NCBI RefSeq assembly: GCF_004801405.1
Contig: NZ_SSOB01000042.1
Location: 1-64,000, forward strand
Direction: 5' to 3'
DNA length: 64,000 nucleotides
DNA from: Cohnella fermenti
Lineage (GTDB): Bacteria; Bacillota; Bacilli; Paenibacillales; Paenibacillaceae
Shown: piece by piece, positions 34,424 through 42,805 of the stretch
How positions within the stretch are numbered: the first letter of the stretch is position 1
How the letters are laid out: the number at the start of each line of letters is the position of its first letter
Notes under the pieces: generated by a model
What the model saw: the letters and a program-made list of their open reading frames with translations, nothing else
Database searches by the model: none
Told to the model about the DNA's origin: nothing
Program-made: the position numbers and the translations under genes

Positions 34424-35392
34424 ATGAAGGAGTTTGCCGCTATGGATACGGTCGCCCGGGGAGGAATTCCCGCCTTGAAGCGCAAGAACCGTCTGCTGTA
34501 TCATCTCCGGCGGGATCGGTACTTGTACCTGTTCCTGCTGCCGGCGCTGGGCTTCTACCTGATCTTCAAGTATTCTCCGCTATTCGGGGAAGTGATCGCG
34601 TTCAAGGACTTCCAGATTATGAAGGGAATCTGGGACAGTCCCTGGGCGGGACTGAAGCACTTTAGAGCCCTGCTGTCCAACCCGGACTTCTGGCAGGTGT
34701 TCCGCAATACGATGCTGCTGAATGTCTACAAGCTTTTGTTTGTATTTCCGGCCCCTATCGTCTTGGCGTTAATGCTCAACGAGGTCCGGTTTAACGGCTT
34801 CAAGCGGTTTATCCAGAATCTGCTGTACCTGCCCCACTTCATCTCCTGGGTTGTGCTGGGCGGCGTCATCGTGGCCGTCCTGTCTCCCAGTACAGGAATT
34901 GTCAACACCATTCTGGAGAAGGGGTTCGGCATCGAACCGATTTACTTCATGGTCCATGCCGGCTGGTGGCCGGTGGTGTTCACCTTCTCCTCCATCTGGC
35001 AGAGCGCCGGCTGGGGAACCATCCTGTATCTGGCGGCCATGGCCACCATCGATCCCCAACTGTATGAGGCCGCCAGAATCGACGGCGCCTCCAAGCTCCG
35101 CCAGATTTGGCATGTGACGCTGCCCGGCATCCGGACCACCATCGCCATTCTGCTCATTCTCCAGATGGGCCAGATCACGGATGTCGGCTTCGAGCAGGTG
35201 TACAATCTGCAGAACGAAGCGGTATTCGGCGTCTCCGACGTCATCAGCACCTACGTATACCGGATGGGCCTGCAGGCCGCCCAATACAGCTATTCCACGG
35301 CAGTGGGGCTGTTCCAGGGAGTCATCGCCCTTATTCTGATGCTGACCGTCAACAAAATTACCAAAGCGATGGGAGAGGGAGGCTTATGGTAA
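34424..35392 (+). CDS. Sugar ABC transporter permease, LplB type
   Basis: A 322-residue permease. After a cytoplasmic tail of about 35 residues come the helix YLYLFLLPALGFYLIF and the LplB-like stretch GEVIAFKDFQIMKGIW; the EAA loop is LYEAARIDGASKLRQIWHVT. The ATG at 34424 is one base after the GH105 stop; an alternative ATG at 34406 would overlap. It forms the membrane channel with the next gene. Confidence 0.92.
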   Translation: MKEFAAMDTVARGGIPALKRKNRLLYHLRRDRYLYLFLLPALGFYLIFKYSPLFGEVIAFKDFQIMKGIWDSPWAGLKHFRALLSNPDFWQVFRNTMLLNVYKLLFVFPAPIVLALMLNEVRFNGFKRFIQNLLYLPHFISWVVLGGVIVAVLSPSTGIVNTILEKGFGIEPIYFMVHAGWWPVVFTFSSIWQSAGWGTILYLAAMATIDPQLYEAARIDGASKLRQIWHVTLPGIRTTIAILLILQMGQITDVGFEQVYNLQNEAVFGVSDVISTYVYRMGLQAAQYSYSTAVGLFQGVIALILMLTVNKITKAMGEGGLW

Positions 35393-36237
35393 CCAAGTGT
35401 CTGCAAGGGCTGAACGCGCTCCTGCTTATCCTGTGCGCCTTCGCCACCGCCTTCCCTCTGCTGAATGTGCTCGCTATCTCCTTCAGCGGCAGCACGGCCA
35501 TTCTGTCCGGCGAGGTGTTCCTCTGGCCTGTCGATTGGACCACGACCGCCTTCTCCAACCTGTTCAAGGACGGGCAGCTCACGAACGCCATGAAGAACTC
35601 CGTCATCATTACGGTTGCCGGAACGATCATGCAGATGGCGGCCACCACTCTCGCTGCCTACTCCTTGTCCAAGACCCGGCTGAAGGGCAGGCGAATCGCG
35701 CTGCTGCTGATTCTGTTTACGATGATGTTCGGCGGCGGGTTGATCCCGATGTTCCTGCTGCTGAAGAGCTTGCACATCCTGAACACCTTCTGGGCGATCT
35801 GGTTGCCGGGATTGATCAGCACCTACAATCTGTTTGTGATGAAGTCCTCCTTCGAGGGGTTGCCCGGCGAACTGGAGGAATCGGCCGGCATTGACGGAGC
35901 CAGCGACCTGACCATCTTCTTCCGGATCGTCATCCCGCTGTCCATGCCGATGCTCGCCGCCATCTCCCTCTTCTATGCGGTGGGGCTGTGGAACGTGTAC
36001 GCGCCGGCGCTGTACTTTATTACGGACTCGTCCATGATGCCCCTTACCGTCAAGCTCTACCAGATGATCCAGCTTCCGGACACCAATCTTCTGGACAGCT
36101 CCGATCTCGGCTTTGTGCCGCCGGAAGGGATGAAGGCGGCTGCCATTATCATTTCCGTGATGCCGATCCTGTGCTTGTATCCGTTCCTGCAGAAATATTT
36201 TGTCAAAGGGGTGCTGCTGGGCTCCGTCAAGGGATGA
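35386..36237 (+). CDS. Sugar ABC transporter permease, LplC/YtcP type
   Basis: A 283-residue permease with the first helix LLLILCAFATAFPLLNVLA, the EAA loop LEESAGIDGASDLTIFFRIV and the C-terminus LQKYFVKGVLLGSVKG typical of LplC/YtcP. GGGAGG precedes the ATG, which overlaps the end of the LplB-type gene by seven bases. It is the last gene of the plus-strand operon that began with the giant glycosidase. Confidence 0.92.
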   Translation: MVTKCLQGLNALLLILCAFATAFPLLNVLAISFSGSTAILSGEVFLWPVDWTTTAFSNLFKDGQLTNAMKNSVIITVAGTIMQMAATTLAAYSLSKTRLKGRRIALLLILFTMMFGGGLIPMFLLLKSLHILNTFWAIWLPGLISTYNLFVMKSSFEGLPGELEESAGIDGASDLTIFFRIVIPLSMPMLAAISLFYAVGLWNVYAPALYFITDSSMMPLTVKLYQMIQLPDTNLLDSSDLGFVPPEGMKAAAIIISVMPILCLYPFLQKYFVKGVLLGSVKG

Positions 36238-36284
36238 CGCTCCCCACCTGGTCCGAGTACCCTCGCGATGACCTTTGCGATTAT

Positions 36285-36454
36285 ATGTGATTTTTCACAT
36301 TCATCGGCTTGAATTAGCGGGAATCGAGGTGTTTTATGTGGTTTTTCGCATATATCCGGCACCTCGGCCCGGAATCTCCTCTATGAATGTGATTTTTCGC
36401 ATATAATCGTCCAAACTGCTCGTTATCTGGCTGCGCCAATGTGATTTTTCATAT
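36285..36454. repeat. Four copies of a 16-base near-palindrome spaced 51-52 bases
   Basis: ATGTGATTTTTCACAT (36285), ATGTGGTTTTTCGCAT (36336), ATGTGATTTTTCGCAT (36387) and ATGTGATTTTTCATAT (36439). The gaps are unrelated in sequence, but the period is 51, 51 and 52. They lie in the 306-base gap after the permease operon and before the FAD oxidoreductase terminator. No coding sequence is seen there. Confidence 0.8.
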
Positions 36455-36455
36455 A

Positions 36456-36490
36456 AAAGACTACGCCCGCCGACCGGCGGGCGTAGTCTT
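36456..36490. terminator. Bidirectional terminator
   Basis: AAGACTACGCCCGCCG and CGGCGGGCGTAGTCTT form a 15-16 base stem with a minimal loop. On the minus strand TTTTAT follows, so it terminates the FAD oxidoreductase gene and probably also the plus-strand permease operon. Confidence 0.85.
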
Positions 36491-36545
36491 GCTGTCCATC
36501 TGCTATCCATCTGCTATCCATCTGCTATCCATCTGCTGTCCGCCT
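36491..36545 (+). repeat. Five 11-base tandem repeats reaching the oxidoreductase stop codon
   Basis: Units GCTGTCCATCT, three times GCTATCCATCT, then GCTGTCCGCCT. The last unit overlaps the stop codon (36546-36544) of the minus-strand FAD oxidoreductase gene. Confidence 0.8.
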
Positions 36546-38031
36546 ACGATTCCGCCGCGAACGGATTGTGATGGGAAGCATGGCTTCCCGACCCTTCCTT
36601 CCGGCGAAGCTTAAGCGCATCGTCCCCGACATCTTCAATCACCTCGCCCAGCAAGTATTGCCCCTGCGCCAGAAGCGCCGCGCGCACTCGCTTGACATCG
36701 ACCCGGCGGTTGGTTGCGCCCTCCGCAGCCGCCAGCGCCGCCGCCGTTCCTGCGCCTTGCCCGACGGCCATTGCGGTAGCCATTACGCGCACGGAACCGA
36801 AGGCGTGATGCGTCGCCGATATGCAGCGCCCGGCCGCCCATACATTATCGAGCCCTTGCGGCAGCAAGCTGCGGTAAGGAATCTCGTAGACCGCCTTGCC
36901 CGAGCCGGTAAAGATTTGTTGTTCTCCTTCCGGCGGATGAATATCGATCGCGAAGGTGCCGCAAGCAATGCCATCCTCGAATGCCCGGCTGTTCAGGACA
37001 TCCTCCTCCGTCATCGTATAATCGCCGATAATATGCCGAGTCTCCCGAACGCCCACCTGCACGCCGGTATCCAGCACATACGAGCGCTCGAATCCTCCCA
37101 CCCGCTTTCTCAGAAACTCCGCAACTCCCCAAGCTTGACGGCGCGTCTCGATCTCGGCCCGGGTCAAGTCGCGCGCGTTCGTGCCGTCAATGCCCTGCAA
37201 GCGGGTACAGTTCACCGCGAATTGCCCTTCTCTGGGCAGCTCGTACATGAGAATGCGCGGTGCCGCGTCTTCCGGGTACTCTCCCTTCTCCATCGCTTCT
37301 TTAATGATCTCCTTCATTCCCAGCAGAGCCAGCGCGCTCTGCGCATCGATCTCTTCATCGGCAGGAGCGTCCTTGAGCAGGCGGCGATTCGCCTTCATCC
37401 ACGCTTTAAGCTCCGGAATGTCGACGCCTCCGATTCGGTAGAAGAGCGTTACCGGCTGCATCGCTCCGTCGGACTCGCGCCCCTTCACGAACGGCGCCCC
37501 GGCACACGCGATGACATCGGCATCCGCCGAGCAGTCGATCACATACTTCGGGCAGATCGCCTGACGCCCGCTTTTGTTCTCGATCACAACGGTCGTAATC
37601 GTGCCGTTCTCCTTCAGCACGTCGGAGAATGTGCTGTGCAGCAGCAGCTCGACGCCGGCCTCCTCCAGCATATCAAGCAAGACCAGCTTCATTCCTTCCG
37701 GATCAAACGGCGTCATCGAGGCGTTGTCGAACGTAAGATCGGTGACATGCCCGGGCGATGCGGTTGCTTGCACCAAGCGGTTCACCACCTCGCCGGCCAC
37801 GCCGCGAATCACCTGTTTGCCGTTGACATCGTGGAAGGTAAACATGGGGTTGACCATCGCGATCGTCAGGTTGCCGCCGACAAAACCGTAACGCTCAATC
37901 AGCATGGTCCTCGCTCCCGATCTCGCCGCACCAACCGCCGCACCGATCCCCGCTGGACCGCCTCCAACAACAAGCACGTCGGGCTCGGCAATGACCGGTA
38001 TTGCCCTTGAAGCCTCCACAACCGTTCTCAT
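36544..38031 (-). CDS. FAD-dependent oxidoreductase (FAD_oxidored type)
   Basis: A 495-residue flavoprotein with an N-terminal Rossmann motif DVLVVGGGPAGIGAAVGAA (about residues 19-37), an IERYGFVGGN segment that contacts the flavin, and a C-terminal VWAAGRCISATHHAFGSVRV motif closing the FAD site. This architecture is common in oxidoreductases encoded beside sugar-utilisation genes. The substrate is unknown, with oxidation of a sugar or polyol a reasonable guess. No signal peptide. GGAGG lies nine bases before the ATG at 38031; a TTG two codons upstream is too close. Divergent from an AraC regulator. Confidence 0.88.
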   Translation of the reverse strand: MRTVVEASRAIPVIAEPDVLVVGGGPAGIGAAVGAARSGARTMLIERYGFVGGNLTIAMVNPMFTFHDVNGKQVIRGVAGEVVNRLVQATASPGHVTDLTFDNASMTPFDPEGMKLVLLDMLEEAGVELLLHSTFSDVLKENGTITTVVIENKSGRQAICPKYVIDCSADADVIACAGAPFVKGRESDGAMQPVTLFYRIGGVDIPELKAWMKANRRLLKDAPADEEIDAQSALALLGMKEIIKEAMEKGEYPEDAAPRILMYELPREGQFAVNCTRLQGIDGTNARDLTRAEIETRRQAWGVAEFLRKRVGGFERSYVLDTGVQVGVRETRHIIGDYTMTEEDVLNSRAFEDGIACGTFAIDIHPPEGEQQIFTGSGKAVYEIPYRSLLPQGLDNVWAAGRCISATHHAFGSVRVMATAMAVGQGAGTAAALAAAEGATNRRVDVKRVRAALLAQGQYLLGEVIEDVGDDALKLRRKEGSGSHASHHNPFAAES

Positions 38032-38133
38032 GATCAATAACCTCCGTCTTTGTGATTTTGCACCCTTCTCTTGATCGATACGGATGCTGTTTGTTCTTGC
38101 AATCGCGAATATATCGTAGCAGAATCGATTGTA

Positions 38134-38163
38134 TTGCCGTTATGCGCGGAATAACGCTATACT
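38134..38163 (+). promoter_or_regulatory. Promoter of the AraC regulator beside the FAD oxidoreductase
   Basis: TTGCCG (38134-38139), 18-base spacer, TATACT (38158-38163). It argues that translation starts downstream, not at the in-frame TTG at 38129. Confidence 0.55.
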
Positions 38164-38182
38164 TGTGAATAGCAACGATTCT

Positions 38183-39073
38183 ATGAACAGCGACGACAGT
38201 TCGGGGGCAACGAACGGCATGGCGGACAAGCTGCACTTCAGCTCGATCGATCATCTGCAATTTCATTTGAAGTGGGGATATGAATGGAAGATGCCTCCGG
38301 AGTGGAGGCTGGAACGCGTGAACCGCTATCCCTTCTTCTGGCTCGTCACGGAGGGGACGATGGACGTGATTTACGACGATCGCGCCTATCGGCTTGAACC
38401 GGGCAGCTTATTGTGCGCGGAAGCCTATTTGCCCCTTCAGGCTCAGAGCACAAGCGAACGGCCTATCGGATTTCTGTCTATCGGATATGAAGCCGACGTG
38501 CTCGGCACTCCGCTGGCTTCCTGGCTGCAGCTTCCGGTTCATCATGCGCTGGCCGATTCCGCCAGCCTCCTGCCCGTCTGGCGCAGGCTGATTCGGCGAT
38601 TCGACTACCAGCTCTCTCTGGAGCAAGGCAGCGCCGAAGTGCTGGAACAGTTGGAGGTGCTGTCCCTTCAATATGCCTGGCTGCATCAGTTGCTGCGCCG
38701 TCTGCCCATGCAGCCGGCAACCGCTTCGTCCTTGAACGACCCCAGAGTCGATAAGGCTTGCCGCCATATCGAGGCGCATCTGCACGAAGAGCTCTCCACC
38801 GCGTCCATTGCCGCATCGGTGCATCTGTCTCCCAATTATTTAAGAACGCTGTTCCAGCGCGATCTGCGCCTGTCGCCGATCGATTATGTCAGGCACAGAA
38901 GGCTTCGCAGAGCGCAGGAGCTGCTATTGTCGGGGTCCGCTCCGATAAGCGATATCGGCGAACAAGCCGGCTACACCGACCCTGCGGAATTTAGCCGCCT
39001 GTTTAGAAAACACTTCCGTCTCAGTCCGAAACAGTATCGGCAAAAGTGGAAATCGTCCGATTTGGGCTGTTAG
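38183..39073 (+). CDS. AraC-family transcriptional regulator
   Basis: A 296-residue regulator: an N-terminal cupin-like domain (about 20-150; GTMDVIYDDRAYRLEPGSLL) and a C-terminal AraC domain (about 190-290) with LSTASIAASVHLSPNYLRTL and ISDIGEQAGYTDPAEFSRLF. The start is uncertain: ATG at 38183 fits the promoter, while an ATG at 38219 is also possible; neither has a strong ribosome binding site. It is divergent from the FAD oxidoreductase and 32 bases ahead of a histidine kinase on its own strand. Confidence 0.85.
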   Translation: MNSDDSSGATNGMADKLHFSSIDHLQFHLKWGYEWKMPPEWRLERVNRYPFFWLVTEGTMDVIYDDRAYRLEPGSLLCAEAYLPLQAQSTSERPIGFLSIGYEADVLGTPLASWLQLPVHHALADSASLLPVWRRLIRRFDYQLSLEQGSAEVLEQLEVLSLQYAWLHQLLRRLPMQPATASSLNDPRVDKACRHIEAHLHEELSTASIAASVHLSPNYLRTLFQRDLRLSPIDYVRHRRLRRAQELLLSGSAPISDIGEQAGYTDPAEFSRLFRKHFRLSPKQYRQKWKSSDLGC

Positions 39074-39105
39074 GCATGACGCGGAGCAGAGGGGGATTCG
39101 CCGCG

Positions 39106-41172
39106 ATGGCGAGCCATAAAACCATTATTGCAAACAATCGATTTTTTATCTTCGCTATCCTGTTGCTCATCCTCGGCGTCTCCATCGTATGGAAGCTGTT
39201 CGCCCCGGCGCCGTATGCGCCGACATCCGCGGATGCCATCGTTCTGCACGAGAACGAAGGCGTCTATCATGTCAACGACCAGATGGACGTTCTTGTGGAC
39301 AAGAGCGGCAAGTGGACGCTTGCGGACGTTCAATCTCCCGAGGTCAGTGCGCAATTCCAGCCGGCATCCGGGCAGTCCGCCTTCGGCTTGACCGCCGGAA
39401 CGTATTGGATTCGGACTGTCGTCGTCAATCAATCCCCGCTCGAGCAATGGGTCATTCGCTTGAACAACTCGGTCTTCGAACAATTCGACATGCATATCCT
39501 TGACGGACCGGCCGACAATTCCTTGCATTCTCGAATGATTGCGCAAGCCGACGAGCACTTCTACTCCTACTACTTCCAACTGCCGACGCAAGATTCCGCG
39601 ACCATCTATATGAGAGTCGTCATCAACGGCTCCATGATCCTTCCGATCGAGCTGATGGACAACAACACCTTCCTCGGCAAGCTGAAGAACGAATATATTT
39701 TCTTCGGAATCTATTACGGGTTCGTTCTGCTGATGGCCGCGTATATGTTGTCGATGTATATTTTCAACCGTATGTCGGTTTATCTTTATTATTCGCTCTA
39801 TATCGTCTGCTTCAGCATATCGCAGCTTGTCTGGAATGGGCTCTTGCGGGAATTGCTTGGGGAGGACAGCCGACTATTGGCGTTCTTGCTGCAGCTGTTC
39901 GGCAATTACGAGAGCATCGATTATTTCTTCTTTATCTCGTGTCTGTGGTTCGGTCTGTTGTTCCTGGGCAAAATCCTGCAGATCGACGTGTACGCACCGC
40001 GCATGATGATCGTATATCGGGTGCTCCGCATCGGGTCTCCTCTTGTTGTCGCCGCTTCCTTGTTCCATCTCCCCGGCTATGAGACGCTGGCGATTCTATA
40101 CGAATCGCTGTTTGCGATATTGCTCGTGATCAGCACCATATGGTGTATGTACAGAGGGAATCCGGCAGCGCGCTATGTCGTTCTGGCAGCGGTTCCGTTC
40201 CTCGGGTTGGCCGCTCCTACCATCTTGAATACGTACAGCCTGATGCAAGAGAGCTTCCTGACCCATTACGGGTTCCAATTCGGTTCGATTGCCGAGTTCC
40301 TCATGTTCTCGGTCGCGTTATCCTATCAGATCCGACAGGCTCGCGTGGAGAAGGAAAACGCCGTGCAGGAGATGAAGCTGAGCGAGCAACTGCAACAGTC
40401 GCGCAATGAGCTGCTGCAAAATATCTCCCACGATATTCGTACGCCGCTTACGATCGTGCAGGGCAGCATTCAAGCGATGCTTCACGGCATCGTGATCAAG
40501 CCGGGCGGGAATGAGGAGATGCTGAGATCCATGTACGGCCAAGTGCTCCAGATCAACACGTTCATCGATGATTTGTTTGAGCTGAGCCAACTGAAGCATG
40601 ACCACGAGACGTCGGAGCTGCAAGCGGTCCCCTTCGCGGATTGGATTCGGCACGAATTCGATTCGCTCCAATCCGCCGTTCAATTGGCCGAACTTCAGCA
40701 CGAATGCTCCCTCTCGGTCGATCCGCAAGCTGTCGTCAAGATACACGACCATCAGATCCGGCGCGTACTGGCCAACCTCGTCAACAACGCCTGCAAGTTC
40801 TCGCCGCCCGGAAGCACCATTCATTTGTCCGCCAGCTCGAATAAGGGGGAGGTGCTCGTATGCGTGAGGGACGAAGGGAGCGGCATCGCTCCGGAGCATC
40901 TCGATTCCGTGTTTAACCGGGCTTACAAGGTGGACCCGGCCGACCCCAAGAGCGGCAACGGTCTGGGGCTGGCCATCGCCAAAGAAATTATCGCACTTCA
41001 CGGCGGCGCCATCTGGGTCGAGAGCGAGCGGGGCGGCGGCAGCCGGTTTTACTTTAAGCTTCCGGTTGATGCTTCTACGGCGCAGGGTATCCACGCTACT
41101 TTACATAAATCGGCCGGATCATCCGCGATGATCCGGAATGCCTCCTCGACGTCGTCGCACTCGAAGCAATGA
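39106..41172 (+). CDS. 7TMR-DISM histidine kinase without a partner regulator
   Basis: A 688-residue kinase. One N-terminal helix (NRFFIFAILLLILGVSIVW) precedes an extracellular 7TMR-DISMED2-type beta-sandwich (about 45-195; AGTYWIRTVVVNQSP). Seven membrane helices follow (about 205-400), then a coiled coil and HisKA with NISHDIRTPL (phospho-His near 442). The HATPase follows with NLVNNACKFSPPG, DEGSGIAPEHL and SGNGLGLAIAKEI. A 33-residue Ser-rich tail comes after the usual domain end. GAGGGGG about ten bases before the ATG at 39106 supports this start. No receiver-domain gene is adjacent; an IS element begins at its stop codon, so a partner may have been displaced or never present. Confidence 0.88.
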   Translation: MASHKTIIANNRFFIFAILLLILGVSIVWKLFAPAPYAPTSADAIVLHENEGVYHVNDQMDVLVDKSGKWTLADVQSPEVSAQFQPASGQSAFGLTAGTYWIRTVVVNQSPLEQWVIRLNNSVFEQFDMHILDGPADNSLHSRMIAQADEHFYSYYFQLPTQDSATIYMRVVINGSMILPIELMDNNTFLGKLKNEYIFFGIYYGFVLLMAAYMLSMYIFNRMSVYLYYSLYIVCFSISQLVWNGLLRELLGEDSRLLAFLLQLFGNYESIDYFFFISCLWFGLLFLGKILQIDVYAPRMMIVYRVLRIGSPLVVAASLFHLPGYETLAILYESLFAILLVISTIWCMYRGNPAARYVVLAAVPFLGLAAPTILNTYSLMQESFLTHYGFQFGSIAEFLMFSVALSYQIRQARVEKENAVQEMKLSEQLQQSRNELLQNISHDIRTPLTIVQGSIQAMLHGIVIKPGGNEEMLRSMYGQVLQINTFIDDLFELSQLKHDHETSELQAVPFADWIRHEFDSLQSAVQLAELQHECSLSVDPQAVVKIHDHQIRRVLANLVNNACKFSPPGSTIHLSASSNKGEVLVCVRDEGSGIAPEHLDSVFNRAYKVDPADPKSGNGLGLAIAKEIIALHGGAIWVESERGGGSRFYFKLPVDASTAQGIHATLHKSAGSSAMIRNASSTSSHSKQ

Positions 41173-41173
41173 A

Positions 41174-41330
41174 TACTCCCGCCACTTACCAAAACTTCGC
41201 TGCGATTGAAGTGGGGGTTTCTGATAAGATACCCTTGTTCATCACAAGATTGTCTTCATCAGTGGAGTTGACACGTTGACGGACTGATTACCGTCCAACC
41301 CCGCTATCCCATCGGTATTTGCCTTTGGGA
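41174..41330 (-). ncRNA. Presumed omega (right-end) guide RNA of TnpB
   Basis: TnpB nucleases are known to use an RNA from the 3' end of their gene and the element's right end. The right-end hairpin is present, so an RNA covering the gene end and the hairpin is inferred. The guide would be the flank read next on the minus strand, starting TTGCTTCGAGTGCGACG. Extent is a guess. Confidence 0.35.
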
Positions 41331-42699
41331 ATACTTTGCGTATGATGTTCGCAGCCGCATTCACATCGGCATGGACCAAGCTGTTGTTCCGACTTAGATA
41401 CAAGCCTCGGTAAATCCGCCTACCCGAGAAGGTTCTGACGACGCCTTCTTCATACTTGGGTACTGGATCGCCATCCAGAAAACTTGCTTTTGACGTGTAT
41501 GCTTCTTCCGTGAGGATTACCTTGATACCCAACGCCGCGGCTTTATAGCAAATCATCGACACGAGCATCTGATGCGGGATATGGCAGAACGACTGATTGT
41601 TTCGGCGTCCCATGCCGGGGGCCATCTTCCAAGCCTGGTTATAGCCGATGACAATCGTGCCGACCTGCTGCTCTGCAGCAAATCCGACGATATAGCGACT
41701 CGCCTTGTGGAAAGTATCCTTGATCCTCCGATGACGCTTCAGGTGCAGTCGCTCCAGTCGCTTGGACGTGTGGGCGCCTTCATGCGGCTGCTTCCCTTTT
41801 CGGAGAAACCCGGTATAATGCGCCTTTAGCTTATTGTAATATTGGTTGATCGCTTTGATCGGCTTGCCCTTCACGCATATCGGCTTGTGCCCTGTATTCG
41901 TGACAAGGGTTGCAAGCTGATCGACGCCTAAATCAATCGCCAGTACATGCTCTCTCTTGTTACCCGCTACTTCTAACGGATAGACGGAGAGAACCAGTTC
42001 CATCACATACTGCCCATATCTCGGAAGGATGCGAACCTGCTTCAACTTCCCGTCCGCGCACCCAAGCTTGCCGATGTTCAGCCTCTGTTTCGTCATGGGA
42101 AGTTTGAGGTATTTACGGTTCTTGATCTCACAATCCTGATTGGTGAGTACGACCTCCTTGGCCTTGGCGCGAGTGTAGCCGGGAATTCGCGGCCGTCCGG
42201 TGTACTTGTCAGGATGCACGCGATAGTCCTTGATACTGGCGAAGAACGACTTCCAGTTAGCGAATACCCCCTTCATCACCCATTGACTGCATTGGGCGGG
42301 CAGCGCCCGATAATCCGTTTGCTCCATTACCTTGAACAGGCAATCCAGAAAGGCATAACCCACATAAGGCGATGCCCGCGACGGCAACTCGAACAGACGG
42401 CAACGCGATTCTTTACGCTGGTCGATCGGTTTCAAAAGCTGTTTTTGAAGTCTCTTCTGATGGGCCCCCAGTTGACGTTCGTTCATCAATTCAATGTTCG
42501 CCTGCAACGTGTCCATGACATGTTGTTGCAAAGGTTGGAAAGGCGCGTCTTGCCGAAACGCTGTAAACACCTGGCGGATATAAAAATTAGTGGCATTATG
42601 CAAGTTCTTGGCTTCTCGGCACAACCGATTCGCGTAGTCATACAGCCGATGGCCAGGTTTAATCCATATTTGATACGTTCGATAGTTTGGTTCTGGCAC
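41242..42699 (-). CDS. tnpB: TnpB, RNA-guided nuclease of IS200/IS605 elements
   Basis: A 485-residue OrfB/TnpB protein. The N-terminal half has the basic recognition region. The RuvC triad is visible as AIDLGVD (Asp256), LTEEAYTS (Glu398) and HADVNAAAN (Asp445), so it should be catalytically intact. The CxxC zinc finger usual before the last Asp is absent: the segment reads SKASFLDGDPVPKY...SGRRIYRGLY, a known zinc-less variant style. Start is GTG after a GGGGGTGAT ribosome binding site; an overlapping ATG is out of frame. It lies between the kinase stop and the isomerase stop. Confidence 0.92.
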   Translation of the reverse strand: MPEPNYRTYQIWIKPGHRLYDYANRLCREAKNLHNATNFYIRQVFTAFRQDAPFQPLQQHVMDTLQANIELMNERQLGAHQKRLQKQLLKPIDQRKESRCRLFELPSRASPYVGYAFLDCLFKVMEQTDYRALPAQCSQWVMKGVFANWKSFFASIKDYRVHPDKYTGRPRIPGYTRAKAKEVVLTNQDCEIKNRKYLKLPMTKQRLNIGKLGCADGKLKQVRILPRYGQYVMELVLSVYPLEVAGNKREHVLAIDLGVDQLATLVTNTGHKPICVKGKPIKAINQYYNKLKAHYTGFLRKGKQPHEGAHTSKRLERLHLKRHRRIKDTFHKASRYIVGFAAEQQVGTIVIGYNQAWKMAPGMGRRNNQSFCHIPHQMLVSMICYKAAALGIKVILTEEAYTSKASFLDGDPVPKYEEGVVRTFSGRRIYRGLYLSRNNSLVHADVNAAANIIRKVFPKANTDGIAGLDGNQSVNVSTPLMKTIL

Positions 42700-42805
42700 A
42701 TAATCACCCCCTCGAAACCAAACATATGTTCTTTATTATTTTATCATATATGTTTGGACAATGGGAGGGATTTCAATCCCGCCCAGCCTTGCGATCCTGG
42801 AATTA

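Larger units (their letters stand above)
41174..42757 (-). mobile_element. IS200/IS605-type element carrying only tnpB
   Basis: A single TnpB gene with end structures. Beyond the 3' end (41178-41217) is a hairpin whose arms on the minus strand are CCCCCACTT and AAGTGGCGGG, followed by TATTCA, in the style of IS605 right ends. Beyond the 5' end is a perfect 10-base inverted repeat CCAAACATAT / ATATGTTTGG (42718-42727 and 42748-42757). No TnpA gene is present, so mobility would need help in trans. Exact ends are estimated. Confidence 0.75.

Noticed and set aside
36285-36454. CRISPR array
   Set aside because: The repeats are only 16 bases, imperfect, four in number, and no cas genes are present.
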